Origin: Symsagittifera roscoffensis
Lineage: Eukaryota; Xenacoelomorpha; Acoela; Convolutidae
Length of the DNA stretch: 64,000 nucleotides
Assembly (NCBI RefSeq): GCF_963678635.1
Contig: NC_087067.1
Span: 50,708,233-50,772,232, forward strand
Reading direction: 5' to 3'
The translations under genes and the position numbers were made by a program. This document shows positions 42,860 through 54,779 of the stretch, piece by piece. The notes below the pieces were generated by a model, which was not told the DNA's origin, ran no database searches, and saw only the letters and a program-made list of their open reading frames with translations. Each line of letters starts with the position of its first letter. Within the stretch, counting starts at the first letter, position 1.

Positions 42860-43717
42860 TTACTGAGCAAAAAATTTCTGAGCCGCGCCCTGAATCTCAA
42901 AAGCTAACGGTTGAAAAAGATACCCATCATCTACTAAGTCTTTATATTTGTCTTTTTTTCGCTCTTCTGCTTCAGCAGCAGCCGTACCAGGGTTACAAAT
43001 AGACCCGGAACTGATCCTACTAGGAGCTAAGGCGTCTACTACCGTTACATCCCACAAGAGCTGCTTAGCAACAGCCCATGGAACGAGCGTCAAACCGTCT
43101 GGACGCTTCTGATCAGTCCAGTAGCGGTTTTGCGGTTCTAAAACGGACGGAATGTGAGAAGAAGATAAACTGCTTTTTAAGGGCGCTCAGGTTTGAAAGC
43201 CTAGAGAATCTCCCTGCACTTTAGACCATGCCAAACATCTTCGGTAATGTCTATTCTGCACCCGCATTTGTGCCGTTCGCAAGTTTATGAGCCTGATAGA
43301 AGTCCTATCGCAATTCTTAGTTGTTGCTTCAACAGTTTTAACCTTAAAATTTTGCACGGGATGACTTTCAACCATTGGGAGCCAAATCTAAACTGGAACG
43401 CATTGATTTTTGTTTACTTCCGTTGGTTCGAGTAGTATAATCAAGTCTGCAATTTCGCTGTCAAAAATTGACTCTGTCCAATTTTTTGCTTGAACTTCGT
43501 TTTCCGGGGCCATTTCCTTTTTTCCCAGTTCAAACAACCGTTTTAATGCATCATCATAGGTTCCATCCACATGCTCCAAACCAAAAATTTCGCTTAAGGC
43601 AAATTTCACTCCTACTGCTGAGGGGCTAAGAAAGCCGGTAAAACTAGTAGACGAGCGGAAAAACGACCAATCCACCTTTGTCTGCCGGTATAACTGCTCG
43701 TAAAAACTGGTTATCAT
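42860..43717 (-). pseudogene. LINE C-terminal region with PD-(D/E)xK endonuclease
   Basis: QKRPDGLTLVPWAVAKQ and LLWDVTVVDALAPSRISSGS give the PD and D of a restriction-like nuclease, followed by KDKYKDLVDDGYLFQPLAFE (E-x-Q-like helix). Just upstream is VLEPQNRYWTD, the usual lead-in. Further up, 43,388-43,717 is an open 109-codon piece. The nuclease would nick the target site. Pieces lie in different frames. Confidence 0.7.
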
Positions 43718-43790
43718 CCATTTTCACCTTAGTGACCTTGCATAACGAAGTTCTTAGTATTGCGTCGTAGCGTTCCAAATTATCATTTTT

Positions 43791-43883
43791 GCTTTAGCAT
43801 GCCAAACTCCTATTTTTTTGCGTACGAGTCCTCATAGCGAGGACTCGTACGCAAAAAAAATAGAAGTTTTGGCATGCTAAAGC
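43791..43883. repeat. Near-perfect 43-45-bp hairpin, 5-bp loop
   Basis: Arms 43,791-43,833 and 43,839-43,883 (GCTTTAGCATGCCAAAC ... TTGGCATGCTAAAGC) pair almost completely, with a GCGTACGAGTCCTC core around loop ATAGC. It interrupts the old LINE. It is either a tiny fold-back/MITE-like insertion or a replication palindrome. Confidence 0.9.
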
Positions 43884-44479
43884 AATTTTTCAGGAGAAAA
43901 AACCATAATGGGCATCTAGTTTGTCAATGAAATCCGAAACTTTTCAAGCTCCTGAGTTTTTTCTTCGATCATTTCTTTTCGGCAAAGTTCGCCGATTGGA
44001 GATCCTAAAAAGAAGAATTCTACTTTCGTTTATATTTTTTTGGGTCATAGTTTTCGATCTTGTGTTAAATTTCAATTTTAATCTGTGTACTTGCAGTCGT
44101 TCACAAAAAAAAACAAATTTCGAACTTCTCAGTGTTCAAGCTTAGACCGTAAATTTTTCCATTTTCAGAACCTTTTTGAGGTCCCGGAGTACATCCTTAT
44201 AGTCGTCCGCTACATTTCCATCATCTAAATACCAGATGTTAATTTTCGACTACAACTGTTTGACTAGTGTCTGAATTGTTTCCGCAAAAAGGGGTGGGGC
44301 TTCAGGATCACCTTGCTGACTTCTGACATTATGATAGAGCTTCCGTAAAAAAGGTAACTACATTTAATATACGCGCAATGGGTGTTACTATACAATTCGG
44401 GGTGACTTGAAAAAACATGATTCAGCATTGTTCCTCTATTTAGAGAGTTAAAGTCAATGTCTAGTTTAAAAAAAAAACA

Positions 44480-44925
44480 ATTCATTTTGGATTGTCGTCG
44501 CGTTCAATTAGGATTCGAAATGAGTGTGCAGCTATTTCTGCTTCTCGTGTAGTACTGCATTCTAACTGTACGTTTCCACAAATATTTTGTATATCGGAGA
44601 GGGCCTTGCTTCCAGCGAACTTAGACGCGATACGTCTCAGCTTGTTGGCTATGGGAATCGGCCTCAGACCTCCGTCTATTTTTATGGGGGCGATACGCTT
44701 TGCGCCAAAAAAAGTCTTAGGGGTTCGGATGTTTTGCCATCTGCAATGAGGTTTATCAGCTTAGTAAGCGGTTTCAGAAAATTAAGTCCTGCACTACCAT
44801 TCGACTTAAGATCTATTAAAATTTGAGGAACAATTTTATTCGGACCTGCTGCTGATCCGTTCGGAAAGGACATTATCGTTTTGTATAGGTCGATTTCGGT
44901 TACAAAAAAAGACATTCTAGTTTTT
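44480..44925 (-). pseudogene. LINE reverse transcriptase fragment
   Basis: Encodes SFPNGSAAGPNKIVPQILID and LNFLKPLTKLINLIADGK, an N-terminal RT motif (G-S-A-x-G-P-x-x-x-x-P-Q). It continues into a decayed piece with LRPIPIA-type and S-T-R-E-A-E-I-A-A sequence in another frame. YxDD is not seen. Confidence 0.65.
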
Positions 44926-45449
44926 CTGGATTTCGAGCTGCAAATTTGGCTCGCTGAGGGTGCTTAGACGACAAATTTCGATAGTCATCAATTGGAAAAG
45001 GAGCAAGTTTGTCATCCGAAGCAGCCAGCCTTATCCCTCCTTTTTAAATGTCTTCATCGAACTTACTACTTATTAGCTTTATTCTCTGCTCGAGATCATT
45101 CAGAGGCGAGCTTGAATTTTGGGGATGCTTTTTGGATGTGACACGTCATTTGCTTGATTTTTTTTTCATTTATCAAAAAGCTCATGCCTGTGGTCTGTTT
45201 GCGTCCACTTTTTTTCGGTTGCGGTTGTTCCAAAAAAAAACAAGAAAGACGTTAAAAACATTAGACACTTTGTGACATCTTCTACATTGTAGGAGATGTC
45301 AATTATTTTGTCCGACAGACTTTCGGCCAAGGGAAGACACGAGTCTTTTAGTACTCTCTTGAGTACCGGACATTTGAGATGACTGTATTAACAAAAATGT
45401 CTAGCACTAAATCATTACTTATTGTTATTTCATTAACAGATTTTACATC

Positions 45450-45550
45450 AACGCATAAAGGACATTGCAATCATTGGGTTTTCTTAGATTCGCTATGAGA
45501 AATATTTACGCAACTGATATGATACCAACTAGAACAACAATCACATCCAA
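45450..45550 (-). pseudogene. PHD-finger fragment
   Basis: WIGCDCCSSWYHISC, then a spacer and LQCPLCVD give the second half of a C4-H-C3 PHD zinc finger (W-x-x-C-D-x-C-x-x-W-x-H-x-x-C ... C-P-x-C). PHD fingers occur in the first part of several LINE families. It lies at the 5' end of the older LINE and only about 25 bp from the Polinton relic. Confidence 0.6.
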
Positions 45551-45569
45551 TCCAATTTATCAGTCGTGA

Positions 45570-46965
45570 TTAAACAAAATTCGCTCCTAGTTCATCTGGA
45601 ACGCTCAGATTGCTTTGCACATAGCCGAACATTGTTTCATCTCGAATGATTGCCGTAGTGAATTGAAAGAAAGAAGCTTTTTGTAAGAAAATCTTGCACT
45701 AAGGTGATTTTTCACCTCTATGTTATTTTTAAATTGAACCCACGAAGTACAATCCCACATTTCGTCTATGGATTAACCTTTTCCTCGAACATAACTTTTT
45801 CTAAGCTCGTCTATTTGTCTTTTCTTTGTTCCTCGTTTGATATCATCGTCAGTATGGTTAGGTCTAGCTTCATGACAAGGACAGAAAAGAAAATAACATC
45901 CCATTGCTTCAAAAACCCTCCTGCAATGGTTACAATATCCAACAACACTAATCAATCATTTTCTGTCATGCAGTATCTTTCAGGTTTACATTGGGATCTG
46001 GTTGTTTGAAAAATTGACTTGATTGGTCTTTTACTTATTCTAACTAGATTTTGCCTTTCCTTGATTTTTTGTGTTTTCTCTGGGTAGTCCCATTTTGTAT
46101 ATAAGCCAGTGGGGTTATCCTCGCATATCGAATGGAGATAAAACTGACTGGTATTAATACCAACGACGTTTTTATAGAGGTTGTTCGATTCTTGAAAAAA
46201 AAACGTCTAGTTTGGGGCTGCTTTTCTTTTAAAAACAATTGTGGGACAACCATTCATATCTTGCCGCATTTTTCCAGCCAGTCGATATCGCGCGAGAAAA
46301 AAAACGGGAAAAACCTATGGATAGTTGACAGATAATTAATAGATTCGGCAGGGTGCAGCCGATCTTTAGCATGTCTATACTTTGTCTTGATAAAATTCAA
46401 TCATTTTCAGCATAGTTTCAAGGGTTCGAGGAAAGGAACAACACATTTGTTATTATAACACTTTGGTTATTATTAGAAAATTGCGTTGCAAAATGTTGAC
46501 ACCTGTTACTAATGCCAGACAAAATTCAAGTAGTCGTTGTTTTCTAGTCTCGAATGATGCTTGGTTTTAATCCGAGTTTTTTCATAGCTTGCTTTTCAGT
46601 TTTCCCCAGTTTTTTAGAAAATCCAGAAACTGAATGTCTCTAATTTTGAAGGAAACAAAGTCGTTGGCTTTCTTGATAACTGAAGCTAAAATTATCTTTT
46701 CATTGATTAGGGGATGAGATGTGATTGGTTGACGTTTACATCATACCGACCAACGCTGAAACTATTTAATGCTGGAGTATTAGTATTTCTCTCCAGATAT
46801 TTCATCAAATCAATCAATTGATTTATCTTAATCCTGAGAAAGTGACTGGATATGTCTGTGTCTTCGTCTTCCTCGATACATTCGAGAAGAATACACTTTC
46901 GATAGCCTCATATTTGGCTCCTACACGACTACTATAGATAAAATCCAAGTGTTATCAAACATTTA
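45570..46965 (-). pseudogene. Old Polinton relic: DNA polymerase B
   Basis: Nucleotide and protein similarity to the polymerase at 1-975 is plain. 46,640-46,960 matches 650-975 (exonuclease II region), 46,360-46,450 matches about 235-320. 45,575-45,632 encodes MFGYVQSNLSVPDEL, a palm motif of the family, and 45,690-45,790 encodes EMWDCTSWVQFKN, matching its palm insert. It is highly decayed, with many breaks, and much older than the element at 1-17.7 kb. Confidence 0.85.
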
Positions 46966-47859
46966 TCAGAGACAATAAATTACGCATTCGGTTGGGATAA
47001 AAAACATTATGCTGCATGGAATAACATACCAGCAGCAATGTAATTTTATAACAACACACAGCTGATGTTAAGAACTGTGGTCAAAAAACTGTGGTCAAAA
47101 GTGATGTTAAAAGTTTCCGATTTTGACAGTCCAAATTTCACTTGGGGTTTTTTCCATCCTGTAATGTTTAATCATCGCCATAAATAGTGTTTTAAAACAA
47201 AAAACCTTTTATTCAGATTTTGATTTGCTTACAATTTTTCAACTTTTTGTAGAACCTATTTAAAACTTGAGTTTTGTAATGGTATACAAAAATTTTCAAA
47301 TCTTTTTTTTTGGCCGAATTTGATAATTTTTAAACAATTTTGCACCTTTTTCAGCTTTTTGCTGATACAGCATTCAACCTGCTCTGCTGATAACAGAGAA
47401 AAAAACATTTTGAATTAAAATTAACGAAATCATTCAATTAAATTGAAGTTCTGAAGATAACAAATTTGTTTTAGTGAGTCAAATAACTTTTTTAAAAAAC
47501 TATTCAAAATAATTTGTATTGGAATAACTCCTGTTAGTCAAAATATTGCCCCAAATTTTCATATTCATTGATTTTGGCATATTTTTGAGTACCATGGGAT
47601 ATAAATACTTGCTCTCTTAATCTAATCAATTTGAGAGTTATTTGTTTGCAAGCAAAAAGCATAGTATGAAAATTTTGTATATGGTTGGTCGGCTAAATCT
47701 TTCACGCTACTAAAAAAATATGGTAAGTTTATAATTAAAACGTCACTAATTGCGAAAATTCACTAACTGTATATAGCCAATTTTCAATTGAACCAGTTTT
47801 ATTGGCTTAGAACTAATTACGCAATTGATCGTTTAGTATTAGTTCAAAATGCTTAACTG
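46966..47859. other. AT-rich spacer within the old relic
   Basis: No gene recognised. It lies between the polymerase relic and the tandem array. Confidence 0.3.
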
Positions 47860-49420
47860 TTAGATCGAAGCTGTCACTATAAGTGATGCATTATATCGTA
47901 CAGTCAATTTTTTTTTTCAAGGTCGACTTAAAAAATCAAGAAAGTAATTTGGGTGTTCGTTATTGGCGTAGTGCTACAAACAACATTAGTCAAATGTTTT
48001 TTGTACAGAGACAAAAAGAAAAAAGTTTTGCTCGGTTTTGGTTCTTCTTTTTTAAATTCTTGATTATCTTTTTCGATTGGGTGTATTAAAGTTTTTTTGA
48101 TAATACCAGCTGATTAAAAACTTTTCTTTAGCTCTTCTTTGAAGCCATCGCATTTTTCGATGCTTAAAATTTGTAATTAAACTCAATACGAAAAAAAAAA
48201 TCGTTTATTTTTTGCTGGATCAAAATTGTCTCTATTAGTGGTTAATTGAAGCATGTAGATGATTTTTATTGTCTAAAATGTCTGTAATATATTTAAGCGT
48301 TTAAAACTGGCTAAGAACTAAATGTCACTCTGGCTAAATTTTGTTGGAACAAAGCAAAATTTGAACAAGTTTTTGCTATTTTTGTACGTTTCTTCAAAGA
48401 AAAACTGTTGCGGTTTGCGATTCTTCAAATCTGTACTTAAATTTATTGTACAATCTTCTCCTCATTGTCTATTGCCCTCAGTTAATTAGCTTTACTTTTA
48501 GATCAAGGTTGCCTTTTTTAGTGACGCATTTCAGCATGTAGTTATATTAGGTTTTTCATATCTAAGTAATCAAAGATATAAATTAGTCGTTTAGTACTGG
48601 CTTAGTGCCTAATTTTCAATTGGCGTACTTTATTGACAAAGAGCAAAGTTTCTTGTATGTTTTTTCAAACTTTCGCGATTTGCGATCTTTTAAATTTAAA
48701 TCTAATCGTAATATAAAAATTTTGCTTTTTTCCAAAGTATGCATAAAAAACATTTAACTGATAGATCAAAACTGTCACTACATGTGATGCATTATTTTGT
48801 GTGTTCATTTTGTTCTTTTTTTATTCCTTTAGAAAAATCAACAGAACAGCTCAGGCGTAATTTTGGCAATGAGCTAAATACAAATTGTTTGAATATTATC
48901 AGCACAGAAGAAATTAGAAAGAAACCTTTAAACCTTTGCTCGGTTTTGCTTCTTCAATTTTAAATTCCTGATTTTGTTTTTCGGTCGGGTGTTTTAAAAG
49001 ATATTTTTTGATTCTTTCAGTTTTTTTACTTTTTGATCAACGTATCTTTAGAACAGTCGCGACTTGAGCTGCTTCAAATCTGTATGTGAAGGGAAATTTA
49101 ATATAAAAACGTTTTTTTTTTTCATACTTCGAAGCTACCAATTGCACTATTTTACTGTTAGGGCAAAACTGTCACTATAAGTGATGCATTATAGCATGTA
49201 GTGAATTTTTTCCTGTAAAAAAAAGATATAAGTTACATCTTTGCTTTTGCTTTAGAGCTAAATATCTATTTGGCAGAAATTTGTTGGCAAAGCAAAATTT
49301 TAACATTTTTTCACGTTTCTTTAAGACTATCGCGTTTTTCGATGCTTTCAATCTGTTTTTAATCTTAGTTTAAAACCTCGGCTACCTTCTCCAAACCCTC
49401 AGTTAAAATTATTTATTGCT
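47860..49420. repeat. Degenerate tandem array, about five units of 250-400 bp
   Basis: A core of the form CTGTTAGATCAAAACTGTCACTATAAGTGATGCATTAT recurs (in ever more diverged form) near 47,862, 48,208, 48,495, 48,752 and 49,157. Each unit also carries TGGCTTAGAACTAA-like, GCAAAATTTTAACA-like and TTCGATGCTTCAAATCTGT-like blocks. The spacing varies (346, 287, 257, 405 bp), so indels are common. This is an old satellite-like array, not coding. Confidence 0.75.
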
Positions 49421-49447
49421 AATTAAAAACTGCGAAAAAAAACACCG

Positions 49448-49580
49448 ATGGATTCTTTCACTGTTGACTGGGCATCTAATGCTTCTTTAGTTGAACTCCC
49501 TGACAAAACATTCGGTGGTTGTGTGCAGGATGATCAAGCTAATTTTGACTATGTATTTGCCTGTTGAGCTTTACGCTATG
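49448..49580 (+). pseudogene. Old Polinton relic: minor capsid N-terminus
   Basis: Encodes MDSFTVDWASNAS and VELPDKTF, matching the start of the intact minor capsid at 10,797 (MDSFTIELVSNAS ... YPNKSL). It is short and decayed. Together with the polymerase relic upstream, it shows that the older element had the same gene order. Not repaired or joined. Confidence 0.75.
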
Positions 49581-49772
49581 TGAATCAGCGGGCTATATAA
49601 TGAAATATGCAGCTGAGTGGCGAGTACACGACAGCGTGTGAATTGGCGGGCGCCCTTAGTCGCCATGTGATGAAAAGTGTTTTGTGTGAATCTGTGGGCT
49701 ACCTTGAGCAAGTGTGTAGCGTATTTTGTAGGTGTACCAGGTGACGTGTCCTGTTTTAAATTTAAATGGAAA

Positions 49773-49845
49773 ATGAAAAAAAAGTGAAGACCATGAAGTG
49801 AAAGAAGTTTAAGACCTTCAAGTGAGAAAAATTTAAAACCTTCAA
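49773..49845. repeat. 24-bp tandem repeat, three units
   Basis: AAGACCATGAAGTGAAAG, AAGACCTTCAAGTGAGAAA and AAAACCTTCAATTAAAAG are successive units of one degenerate 24-bp repeat. Confidence 0.7.
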
Positions 49846-49899
49846 TTAAAAGTAATAGGTTCTTTTTTAACAATTACCGCATGTTGCAAAAAGGGGGTA

Positions 49900-52800
49900 A
49901 GATTCGTTACAAGGCACCAAAATTGTATATGCTTAACTGTTCATTTCTTTCTTTGTAGGGGGGATTCGTTACAGTATACCATAGGGGGGAATGGTTAACA
50001 AGATCCTGTAACTACCATTTTGGTCGAAACATAGTTTTGTTGCGCTCGCTCTTTTGTAAAGTTTTTGATCACTTGATTGGTGATTTCAGATTTAAGTTTG
50101 AGTTTTCAAATTCAAGTAAAATAAATTTAAAAAATTTCCGACAACAAGTTAGGACTAAATAAAAATCCCCTCCAAATTTGGACAGGAATAGTTCACGATA
50201 TGTGAGACATTGTTTCCTTTAAGAAATTATCAATTTTAAAACAGGAAAACTTTGCATTAGCACCCAAAACCGGAAGACGTTCAAAAACTACAATTTTGAA
50301 GATAGAAATGATTTGCAACGAACAGAAATTAGAAATTTCCCCAAAAAAACTAACCAAAAAGTGAGTGTTAAACAAAAAGGGTAATAAAGGAGGATTAAAT
50401 TAGGTTTTGTAGAACAATGAGGAGAAATTTAAGGATAAAAATAAGGATAAAAAATTGAAATCTAATCTGCTAAAATTGGTCGTTCCCGTCAATATATACC
50501 GACACTTCAATACTACTTGTCCACTCTTCAAAGATAACTGGAGGAAATATCCAATCGGATTTTCGAGCCAGAGAGGACAAGACACGGTATCCGAGTTGAT
50601 TTGGTGGAAGCAGTGAGGTTTCTGTTGTTCAACTTCTAAGAAACCGACAGTTTCGTAGGAGTTTCCAATGAAATTTGGGGAGAAGGTTATTAGCGAAGAA
50701 AAAAAGACGTCACACGACTTATATTCAGAAATTTAATTTTAAACCTACAGACATCACGATTCGAACAAAGTTTCCTGGTCAACACGCAAGCTGTGAGCTT
50801 ACTTTTGCACCATACCTTGACAAAGAAAACACGATAAAATTAGATTTAAGCTTCGGTTCTTCAAGATTGGTTAGGTAAAAGGGTTGGCTGTACAAACTGA
50901 CTAAGGAGTTAACGTCATTGGGTGCGAAAGTGTTTCGAAGTGGAGTTTGAAATTGGTTGTTGAGACTGATATCTCGTCTTGAATCAGATATTTGTCTTTT
51001 CTCAAAACTTCTTTTATATGTTAGAGATACAGATCCGGCAAATTTGCAAGCAGCATAAGGACAACCTCTCATACCTAGCAAGAAAAAAAGAAGAACACTG
51101 TACTTATGGAAAACCCTAAAAAACTGTAAATCAGAATGGAATTTACAGATCTTTTTAGCGGAATGTGATTCTAATTTTTATGAGCGTTCTAGAACTACAC
51201 CCGAACAGATTTGAAAAAATTGGTCAAAACAGGTGGTGGTATAGCAATACCAACCGATGAAGCAACGATCACAATAGCATTAGGGTATGCCTACTGCGTA
51301 TTTTCCACAGAGTTATTGCGTGTTAGCCAGTTTTATTGCAGACCCGACAAAGTCAACTAAAAGTTTCACAGCAACCACCAGAGGAGATCGGAAACATCTT
51401 GATTACAACTTTAGTTTAAAATGTGACACTCGGCAAAATAACTGTTTGAAATAACGCCGTTTACATTCGAAATCAAATGAGAAAGTCTAAAGCTATTGCG
51501 AAAACAAAAACAACAGAAGTTTCCCCACAGGTATCGAAACTGATGACCATAACACCCTAACACCCTATTCTTTACCTGTCTAGCGAGCTGTCTCAAACTG
51601 AAGTTTTTTTAAATCAAATTCGATGAAATCAAAAACTGAAACATAGAAGCATGTCAGCAAAACAAGCTAACTGGTGTATCTTTTATTCACTTTATTTGAA
51701 AGCAAACTGCTCTGATGTACTTGCAGACCTTTCGTTGACTAAAAAAGTCGGCAAATTTTGGAGAACGTTAAATAAAGCTGAGAGAAATCTGTACGGACAG
51801 TGACGTTTCAAAGTGTCAAGATACTTTCAGATAGGCAGAACTTTTGTCGGCAGAAGTAAAAAAAAAATGCGTTCCAAAACATCAGATGTTTCCAGAATAA
51901 ATTTTTTTTTGCGTTTGAAATCTTCAAAAACAGGGTGATCATTTGCTCATTTTACTTTCCAATTTCACTCAACAAACGCGAGATCCATCTTTAATTCTTG
52001 CTAGTTTCAGAGATCCAACTTTTTTTGTCATTTTTTGACTTTAGTTTTTGTCAACTAAAAACGTGTTGCATTTTCTTCCAATATAAATCCACTTCTGTTG
52101 CTTGCATTTTATTCAGACAGAATTTGGGCGATCGAAAACATTTTTTATATAACTAACTACAAAAACATTGGGCGTGGGTTAAGCTCGAAACCATGTATTC
52201 GTTTTGATAGCCTGGAAATTTTACTACACTACCATATTGGCTTGCAAATTGTTTTATATAGTTGTGTTTAATTAAATCAAGTTGTGACTTAACTTTTTTA
52301 AAGTTAGGAATGGATTATATAACGACCCTATTGCATAGCTTCCAGCTTGAGAATCAGCTACGGGGGAGTTCCCATAAAAAATTACAACCTCCCCACACCC
52401 ACCGCAAGTGACATTCCTTAGAGTCTGTCTCTATCCACATATTATTTTTGAAAAACGATTTCGTAAAAAAATTCATTTCATACAAAAATGCTGAATGAAC
52501 TGCTCGAAGAAAATTTTCAAAAAAAGCCTATTTTTATTATTAATCATTAACCAAAAGTTTGTTCATAATTTTTTATGATTTTTTAAAATTACTTAGATCA
52601 ATTTTTTGCCCTCTAATCTAACTTAGAAAAAGCTAGTATTTTATGCCCCCTAAATTGATTAGGGGAGGGGGATTGTACGGTTATTCCCATATTTCTAATG
52701 TTTATATTATTAAGTTAGAACTCTTTTCCACTTTCCCCCACCTTTCAAAACATCACTTTTCACATTTTTTACTCGTGTTATTACGACTTGATGCGTTCGC

Positions 52801-53360
52801 CATGCCAAATTTCATTATGACAACGTAAGTTGAACTTTTCAAAAACTAATTCTTGAACACCGAAGTTTGTCCTTTAACAATATACATGTATTTACTTAAC
52901 GCAAATTGAGGAGGCAGAGCAATAGGCAGAATGGACTGAAATTAGAAAGGACCCAAGGATAGGATAACAGAAAAATATTAACTTTCATTGAATAATAGAG
53001 CAAATTGATATATAAAATTACTCAATTTTTGCTTAAAATACTTCTTTTTTTGGTAATATTGCCTATCATTGTACTTCGGTTAACGATAAGCGCATAAAAG
53101 CTGATAGTATTCTGTGTTTCTGCTTTTAGACCCAATCTGGATTTTGATTATTCTGCGTTTTGACTTGCCAGCGCAAATCTGAGTGGTCAACGTAGCAATT
53201 GATCTGTTTCTATTAAACACACTTTTTGTTAGTATTGTCTATATTTTACTGATATGAAATAAACGTTGCTTAATTTTTGACCGCAGTCCCACTAAAATTA
53301 TAAAAGGATCAGGTTCTTTTTTTGTTCAATTGTCGTTGTATTTTTTATTTTATTGTATAA
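49900..53360. other. Mostly featureless AT-rich DNA
   Basis: Two weak coding-like pieces: 50,675-50,878 plus (KFNFKPTDITIRTKFPGQ) and 51,193-51,360 plus, a 55-codon start-less frame (GGGIAIPTDEATITIALG). Three G-tracts (49,893, 49,956, 49,983) lie close together. No family is recognised. Confidence 0.3.
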
Positions 53361-53690
53361 GATCGTTTTAATACTTGTTTCAAATGTTTTTCAGAGTTAT
53401 GCAGCTGCCCTTTTTCCCGCCTGATCCCGTTAGAGCACTTAACAGATAAGACAGGGTATTGGAGAACAGCTCAGTTGGTGTCTGCAAAGCTAGGCTTCTG
53501 TGGAATCTCGGATATTTTCGATTCTTCAATGCAACCATTGACAAAGACAAAAATCCATGCCCAATCCGGAGCCTGCCAAGTGAGATTCCCCCGCGGAAAC
53601 TTTCTCGTTCCAAGAGTATGCTCACCAACGACAACTTCTTGGTATATGCGAAACATGGACACTCAAAGTGGGACTAGTTAAAACTTTTGG
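53361..53690. other. GC-richer island open in several frames
   Basis: This island is far more GC-rich than its flanks. On plus it is open for about 106 codons after TTTTTCAG at 53,390 (for example GYWRTAQLVSAKLG, QVRFPRGNFLVPRVCS), and on minus for 64-84 codons in two frames. It may be a coding exon or part of an unknown transposon. I cannot choose the strand. Confidence 0.3.
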
Positions 53691-54526
53691 TATCTTGTAG
53701 TTTTCTAATCATTATGGAAATAATAAGTTTTTCTGGAATAATTTTTTACTCCCGCATTTTTCCTATTTATGCATTATAGTTTTGGGTAGATAGCTTTTTC
53801 CCTCAATAAGCAATCTTTCGTGCCTTTGTTGCCACATCAGGGAAAGTTTGTTTCCACGGACATTACTAGGTGTACAGGAAATGGCAAAATATTTGGGTGC
53901 GAGTGGAGTGTCAAAATCTCTGCTCTCCGAAAACAATGACGAGGATATTTTGAAAAGACAACAAAGAGCTGGAAGAGTTTTTAGTGGAACTCGAGATCGA
54001 AAAGGATTAGTGTTCACACGCTTTTAGTAATCACGTTACGTGCACGTTTCCTTTCGTATAACGTCAGCCCTCGCTCAGGTAGATTAAAAAATGTCGATTA
54101 TTTTGATTCACCTAACAAACTTGCGTGTTTTTATATGAATAACGTTATGTTAAGCCCTGAAAAACATTTTACAACTCTGGACAAAATTACAGTTACAAGC
54201 AACCATGCACCCAGTTTATATTCAGCAGTGCCCACCGTTTCAACAAGCCGCGTTGGATCAAAAATTCGTAAAGTAGTGAACGGGGAACGAAATTCATTTA
54301 TTCTGCGTTCTGGACAAATTCGAGTGCAAAAAACAAGGCAACGATTCATGGTTCGTACAATGTTATTTTCACTTCATTTTGCTTAAAAAAAACAACCGTA
54401 CGCTCTTTAAATTATTTTTTCAAAAAGTGAATTTCAGCTTTTTCAGATGGCCACCCAAATTCACCCCATACTTGTGTTCCGATATTGAATGGAATCTTAT
54501 ATTCAGAAGACCAGAAATTGATTCTT
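53691..54526. other. Unassigned stretch with weak frames
   Basis: An open plus frame near 53,870-54,030 (GASGVSKSLLSENNDED, RVFSGTRDRKGLVFTRF) and one at 54,135-54,386 (VGSKIRKVVNGERNSFILRS) look more coding-like than their surroundings. No family is recognised. Confidence 0.25.
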
Positions 54527-54779
54527 GGTGGGGAGCAGTGGTGAAGTGGTTAACGTCTCCGCCTCTCAATCGAAAGGTTGGATGTTCGAGGCCCACCATG
54601 ATCCGTGCTCGTTGCTTGAGGGTGAGGCAACATTACCCAGCCCAGAAAAATAACCAAAAAAAAATTGCATGTAGTTCTTAAGCAGGTGCACAACAGCGGT
54701 TCGCCGTGATGAGCTGTACAGCTCGTATGTTGGTCCTATCCCTCGTGGATAAATGATCTTAAAAGGTTCCATAAAAAAA
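54527..54779 (+). mobile_element. tRNA-derived SINE, about 253 bp
   Basis: 54,527-54,597 is tRNA-like: GGTGGG pairs with CCCACC, the A box is TGGTGAAGTGG (54,539-54,549) and the B box GATGTTCGAGG (54,581-54,591). About 170 bp of unrelated body follows, ending in CCATAAAAAAA. The arms of a functional tRNA do not fold well, which favours a SINE over a tRNA gene. No target-site duplication is clear. Confidence 0.65.

Larger units (their letters stand above)
42860..45560 (-). mobile_element. Old LINE with PHD finger and restriction-like endonuclease
   Basis: Minus strand, highly decayed. 45,450-45,550 encodes a PHD-like finger (WIGCDCCSSWYHISC, then CPLC). 44,682-44,915 encodes an RT segment (SFPNGSAAGPNKIVPQILID, INLIADGKTSEPLRLF). 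43,388-43,717 encodes SAVGVKFALSEIFG. The end at 42,860-43,110 has KRPDGLTLVPW and LLWDVTVVDALAPS, the PD-(D/E)xK endonuclease pattern of a group of LINEs. Many stops and frame changes. Confidence 0.75.

Noticed and set aside
45274-45300. Small hairpin GACATCTTCTAC / GTAGGAGATGTC
   Set aside because: Short imperfect arms inside a dead LINE; no sign of function.
49893-49995. G-tract cluster as a G-quadruplex
   Set aside because: Three tracts are too far apart for a standard quadruplex.
54527-54597. Functional tRNA gene
   Set aside because: A and B boxes are present, but the D and anticodon stems do not pair well and a body with an A-rich tail follows, so it is a SINE.
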